Of a stretch of 56,990 nt of DNA, positions 54,456 to 56,990 are shown in pieces. The stretch covers positions 1-56,990 of the forward strand of contig NZ_JAFMJZ010000004.1 in NCBI RefSeq assembly GCF_017853185.1, written 5' to 3'. The notes beneath the pieces were generated by a model. It did not search any database, had not been told where the DNA came from, and worked only from the letters and a program-made list of their open reading frames with translations. The position numbers and the translations under genes are program-made. This stretch comes from Mycolicibacterium sp. (lineage in GTDB: Bacteria; Actinomycetota; Actinomycetes; Mycobacteriales; Mycobacteriaceae). Every line of letters begins with the position of its first letter. Position 1 is the stretch's first letter.

Positions 54456-55283
54456 GTGCGGGAAACCAGCAACCCGATTCTCCGCTCGCTGCCGCAGCAG
54501 CAGGGTGGATACGCGCAGTTCGGAACCGGTATGGCCGGGGCCGCCAACCAGGTGCAGTTCCAAACCCCCCAGCAGACCGGCGTTTCCCGCCCGCTGACCA
54601 TCGACGACGTCGTCACCAAGACCGGCATGACCCTCGGGGTGCTGTCGGTGGCGGCGGTCATCTCGTACTTCCTGGTCGGCACCAACGTCGCACTGGCCAT
54701 GCCGCTGACCCTGATCGGCTCGCTCGGCGGCCTGGCCCTGGTGCTGATCGCGTCCTTCGGGCGCAAGCAGGACAACCCGGCCATCGTGCTGAGCTACGCG
54801 GCCCTGGAGGGCCTGTTCCTCGGCGCCATCTCCTGGCTGTTCGGCAACGCCATGGTTCAGGGCATCAGTGCCGGCGCCCTGATCACCCAGGCGATCCTCG
54901 GCACCGTCGGCGTGTTCTTCGGAATGCTCGTGGTCTACAAGACCGGCGCCATCCGCGTCACCCCGCGGTTCACCCGGATGCTGGTCGCCAGCATGGTCGG
55001 CGTTCTGGTGCTCATGCTGGGCAGCTTCGTGATCAGCCTGTTCACCCACAGCCCCGGACCGCTGCGCGACGGCGGCACGCTGTCGATCATCTTCTCGCTG
55101 GTGGTCATCGGCATCGCGGCGTTCAGCTTCCTGCTGGACTTCGACGCCGCCGATCAGATGATCCGGGCCGGCGCTCCGGAGAAGGCCGCCTGGGGCATCG
55201 CCCTGGGCCTGACCGTCACGCTGGTCTGGCTGTACCTGGAGATCCTGCGACTGCTGAGCTACTTCTACTCCAGCGATCGCTAA
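54456..55283 (+). CDS. Bax inhibitor-1/YccA-like membrane protein (Rv1072-like)
   Basis: This is a 275-residue integral membrane protein. A Gln/Gly-rich cytoplasmic N-terminus (about 50 residues) precedes seven hydrophobic segments, for example MTLGVLSVAAVISYFLVG and AALEGLFLGAISWLFG, with acidic residues in the last part (LDFDAADQMIRAG) at the position of the conserved di-aspartyl pH sensor of the BI-1/LFG/YccA family. Members form cation (calcium) leak channels or interact with proteases; here the role is unknown. A GTG start at 54456 follows GGAGAGG. A strong terminator lies 13 bp after the stop. Confidence 0.88.
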   Translation: MRETSNPILRSLPQQQGGYAQFGTGMAGAANQVQFQTPQQTGVSRPLTIDDVVTKTGMTLGVLSVAAVISYFLVGTNVALAMPLTLIGSLGGLALVLIASFGRKQDNPAIVLSYAALEGLFLGAISWLFGNAMVQGISAGALITQAILGTVGVFFGMLVVYKTGAIRVTPRFTRMLVASMVGVLVLMLGSFVISLFTHSPGPLRDGGTLSIIFSLVVIGIAAFSFLLDFDAADQMIRAGAPEKAAWGIALGLTVTLVWLYLEILRLLSYFYSSDR

Positions 55284-55296
55284 CCCCATCACGCAT

Positions 55297-55334
55297 CGAG
55301 AAGGCCGGCACCCCAACGGGTGTCGGCCTTCTCG
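55297..55334 (+). terminator. Strong intrinsic-type terminator after the Bax-inhibitor-like gene
   Basis: A 17-bp stem (CGAGAAGGCCGG... paired with ...GGCCTTCTCG, 55297-55313 with 55318-55334, one G-T pair) closes a CAAC loop, followed by CTTGTT. It lies 13 bp beyond the stop and 18 bp before the acetyltransferase start, insulating the two genes. Confidence 0.85.
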
Positions 55335-55351
55335 CTTGTTAGCCTCGCGAC

Positions 55352-55882
55352 ATGCAGGTCAGAGCTGCCAGGGCCCTCGACGCCCCGGCGATCGCCGAGA
55401 TCGGCCGGCTGGCCTTTCCTCGCACCTACGCCGGTTCGCTGGATCCGGCCGTCATCGCCACCGTCGTCGATGCGCTCTACACCGATGACGGTGCGGCCGC
55501 CACGGTCGCGGCCGCCGCCGCCGACCCGACGAGCCGGATGTTCGTGCTCGAGGTCGCCGGCCGGATCGACGGCTTCCTGCATTACGACGAGTGCGGCCCC
55601 GAACCCGAACTGCACCGGATCTATCTGCGTCCGGAGGCGATCAGCACCGGCGGCGGGTCGGCCTTGATGGAAGCCCTGCACGGCAGCCTCCCGCCCGGCA
55701 AGCAGTACGTGCTGCTGGTGGCGGCCAACAACGACCGGGCGATCGCCTTCTACCGGCGGCACGGGCTGCACATCCGGGAGTCCGTCGACAGCGTCGACTA
55801 CTACCGCAGAGTGATGGGCGTCGACATCGACGCAGATGCCGATCCCTACCCGGCGTACATCATGGAGCGGGTGGTGCGCTGA
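55352..55882 (+). CDS. GNAT-family N-acetyltransferase
   Basis: This 176-residue protein has the GNAT fold. It includes a start like MQVRAARALDAPAIAEIG, the beta4 strand and acetyl-CoA loop region ELHRIYLRPEAISTGGGSALMEAL, and NNDRAIAFYRRHGLHIRE at the C-terminus, with the conserved Asn and Tyr. The acceptor substrate cannot be inferred. It lies 18 bp after a terminator, so it needs its own promoter; the transcript may be leaderless. It converges with fadA3, with a long hairpin between them. Confidence 0.9.
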   Translation: MQVRAARALDAPAIAEIGRLAFPRTYAGSLDPAVIATVVDALYTDDGAAATVAAAAADPTSRMFVLEVAGRIDGFLHYDECGPEPELHRIYLRPEAISTGGGSALMEALHGSLPPGKQYVLLVAANNDRAIAFYRRHGLHIRESVDSVDYYRRVMGVDIDADADPYPAYIMERVVR

Positions 55883-55888
55883 CCCCCG

Positions 55889-55947
55889 TTGAGTGAGGAA
55901 CGTTGCAGAGGTTCACTCGCAGTTTCTCTGCAAGGTTCCTCACTCAA
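55889..55947. terminator. Long near-perfect hairpin between convergent genes
   Basis: Two 22-bp arms (55889-55910 and 55926-55947) pair with a single mismatch at 55902/55934 around a 15-nt loop. The structure begins 7 bp after the acetyltransferase stop and ends 6 bp before the fadA3 stop, so it could terminate both transcripts. The left arm begins TTGAGTGAGGAAC. There is no U-tract. The length is unusual for a terminator and it may be a copy of a dispersed palindromic element. Confidence 0.6.
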
Positions 55948-55952
55948 TGCGA

Positions 55953-56990
55953 TCAGGAGAGTCGCTCGACCACCATCGCCATACCCTGGCCGCCGCCGAC
56001 GCACATGGTCTCGATGCCGAACGTCTTGTCATGGGTGGCAAGGTTGTTCAGCAGCGTGGCGGTGATCCGGGCGCCGGTCATGCCGAACGGGTGGCCGAGT
56101 GCGATCGCGCCGCCGGAGACGTTGAGCTTGTCCTCGTCGATGCCCAGCGCCCGGGCCGAGCCGAGCACCTGCACCGCGAACGCCTCGTTGATCTCGAACA
56201 GGTCGATGTCGGAGACCGACATCTTGGCGTAGCCGAGGGCCTTCTTGACGGCCTCGATCGGGCCGAGTCCCATGATCTCCGGCGACAGCCCGGAGACGCC
56301 GGTGGCCACGATGCGCGCCAACGGTTTGAGGCCCAACTCCTTGGCCTTGGTGTCGGACATGATCACCACGGCTGCCGCGCCGTCGTTGAGCGGGCAGGCA
56401 TTGCCGGCGGTGACCGTGCCGTCGGGCCGGAACACCGGCGCCAGCTGGCTGATCTTCTCGTAGCTCGTTCCGGCGCGCGGCCCGTCGTCGGTCGAGACGA
56501 CGGTGCCGTCGGGCAGGGTCACCGGGGAGATCTCCCGGGCGAAGAACCCGCTCTTGATCGCCTCCTCGGCGCGGTTCTGGCTGCGCACACCCCAACGGTC
56601 CTGATCCTCGCGGGAGATGCCGGTGTGCTGCGCGACGTTCTCCGCGGTCTGGCCCATCGCGATGTAGACGTCGGGCAGCAGGCCGTCCTCGCGGGGATCG
56701 TGCCAGGCCCCGGCAGCGGCCGTGCGGGCCTCCGCCTCGGCGAAGAGCGGGTTGTGCGAGTTCGGCCAGCCGTCTGAGGTCCCCTGCGGGAACCGGGAGA
56801 CGGTTTCGACGCCCGCGGAGATGAAGGCCCGGCCCTCGCCGGCCTTGATGGCGTGGAAGGCCATCCGGGTGGTCTGCAGCGAGGACGAGCAGTACCGGTT
56901 GACGGTGACACCGGGCAGGAAGTCGTAACCGAGTTCGACGGCCACCACCCGGGCGATGTTGAAGCCCGCCTCGCCGCCGGGCTGGCCGCA
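55953..56990 (-). CDS. fadA3: Acetyl-CoA acyltransferase (thiolase) FadA3-like, 3' part
   Basis: This is a thiolase missing its N-terminus beyond the window end (345 residues visible). The acyl-accepting cysteine is in NRYCSSSLQT, the His of the GHP motif in GGAIALGHPFGMTGAR, and the second active-site cysteine in MCVGGGQGMA. ALLFEINEAFAVQ-like NEAF (LFEINEAFA) is also present. It performs the thiolytic step of beta-oxidation. Position next to the echA8/echA9 block matches M. tuberculosis fadA3. Confidence 0.93.
   Translation of the reverse strand, partial: CGQPGGEAGFNIARVVAVELGYDFLPGVTVNRYCSSSLQTTRMAFHAIKAGEGRAFISAGVETVSRFPQGTSDGWPNSHNPLFAEAEARTAAAGAWHDPREDGLLPDVYIAMGQTAENVAQHTGISREDQDRWGVRSQNRAEEAIKSGFFAREISPVTLPDGTVVSTDDGPRAGTSYEKISQLAPVFRPDGTVTAGNACPLNDGAAAVVIMSDTKAKELGLKPLARIVATGVSGLSPEIMGLGPIEAVKKALGYAKMSVSDIDLFEINEAFAVQVLGSARALGIDEDKLNVSGGAIALGHPFGMTGARITATLLNNLATHDKTFGIETMCVGGGQGMAMVVERLS

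Overview
The window is high-GC actinobacterial chromosome, almost certainly from an environmental (non-tuberculous) Mycobacterium/Mycolicibacterium. Two blocks keep the gene order I recall from M. tuberculosis. Block 1 (1-22.9 kb) matches the Rv1010-Rv1026 order: rsmA-ispE-pks16, then pth-rplY-lpqT-prs-glmU, tRNA-Gln, a TetR regulator, mfd-mazG, lpqU, eno, a DivIC/FtsB-like protein, a DUF501 protein and ppx2. Block 2 (44-57 kb) matches Rv1057-Rv1074c: the beta-propeller gene, fadD14, a class II amidotransferase, a patatin, lpqV, a cysteine-dioxygenase-like/rhodanese pair, a membrane hydrolase, echA8/echA9, a Bax-inhibitor-like protein and fadA3. Orthology is judged from remembered proteins and gene order, not from a search.

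The ordered blocks are interrupted by accessory genes. A secreted aspartic-protease-like protein lies between glmU and tRNA-Gln. An efeUOB iron-uptake operon, with IdeR-like boxes upstream, lies between mazG and lpqU. The accessory region proper runs from 22.9 to 44 kb. It starts with a 36-residue Cys-rich ORF ending in a textbook terminator. A cytochrome P450/alcohol dehydrogenase/acyl-CoA dehydrogenase operon follows, which carries a 66-bp remnant of a second alcohol dehydrogenase gene. Next come a divergent histidine kinase/response regulator pair, a 3Fe-4S ferredoxin, and a tRNA-Leu(UAA) whose 3' half is duplicated 1.2 kb away around a lipoprotein hydrolase. An ankyrin/DUF4274 protein, a nitrilase-family hydrolase, a metalloprotease-like protein, a PGRS/C39-peptidase-like chimera, a cutinase, a Ser/Thr kinase with a duplicated sensor domain, an alpha-L-fucosidase, a DUF3060 protein and an MpaB-family oxygenase complete it.

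The most unusual theme is secretion. Three large proteins (8.1-9.7, 32.6-34.4 and 34.4-37.8 kb) share a plan: Sec-type signal, long Ala/Ser/Arg/Thr-rich linker, then a C-terminal domain that looks like an aspartic, zinc-metallo or papain-like (C39) peptidase. None has a PE or PPE domain, although the folds (PecA-like aspartic domain, PGRS repeats) are ones M. tuberculosis attaches to PE domains. Two share a near-identical helical segment built around LQGAL-x2-VRR.

Other functional groupings: efeU-efeO-efeB overlap and form one iron importer; the P450, the nicotinoprotein-type alcohol dehydrogenase and the acyl-CoA dehydrogenase could oxidise an alkyl side chain in sequence; echA9-echA8-hydrolase is a tight operon; the cysteine-dioxygenase-like and rhodanese genes overlap by 4 bp. 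Two genes (the beta-propeller and the Bax-inhibitor-like gene) have upstream sequences fitting ECF-sigma promoters with identical spacing. The only stretch over 300 bp without a gene is 43934-44304, which is AT-rich and contains dyads and one of these promoters.
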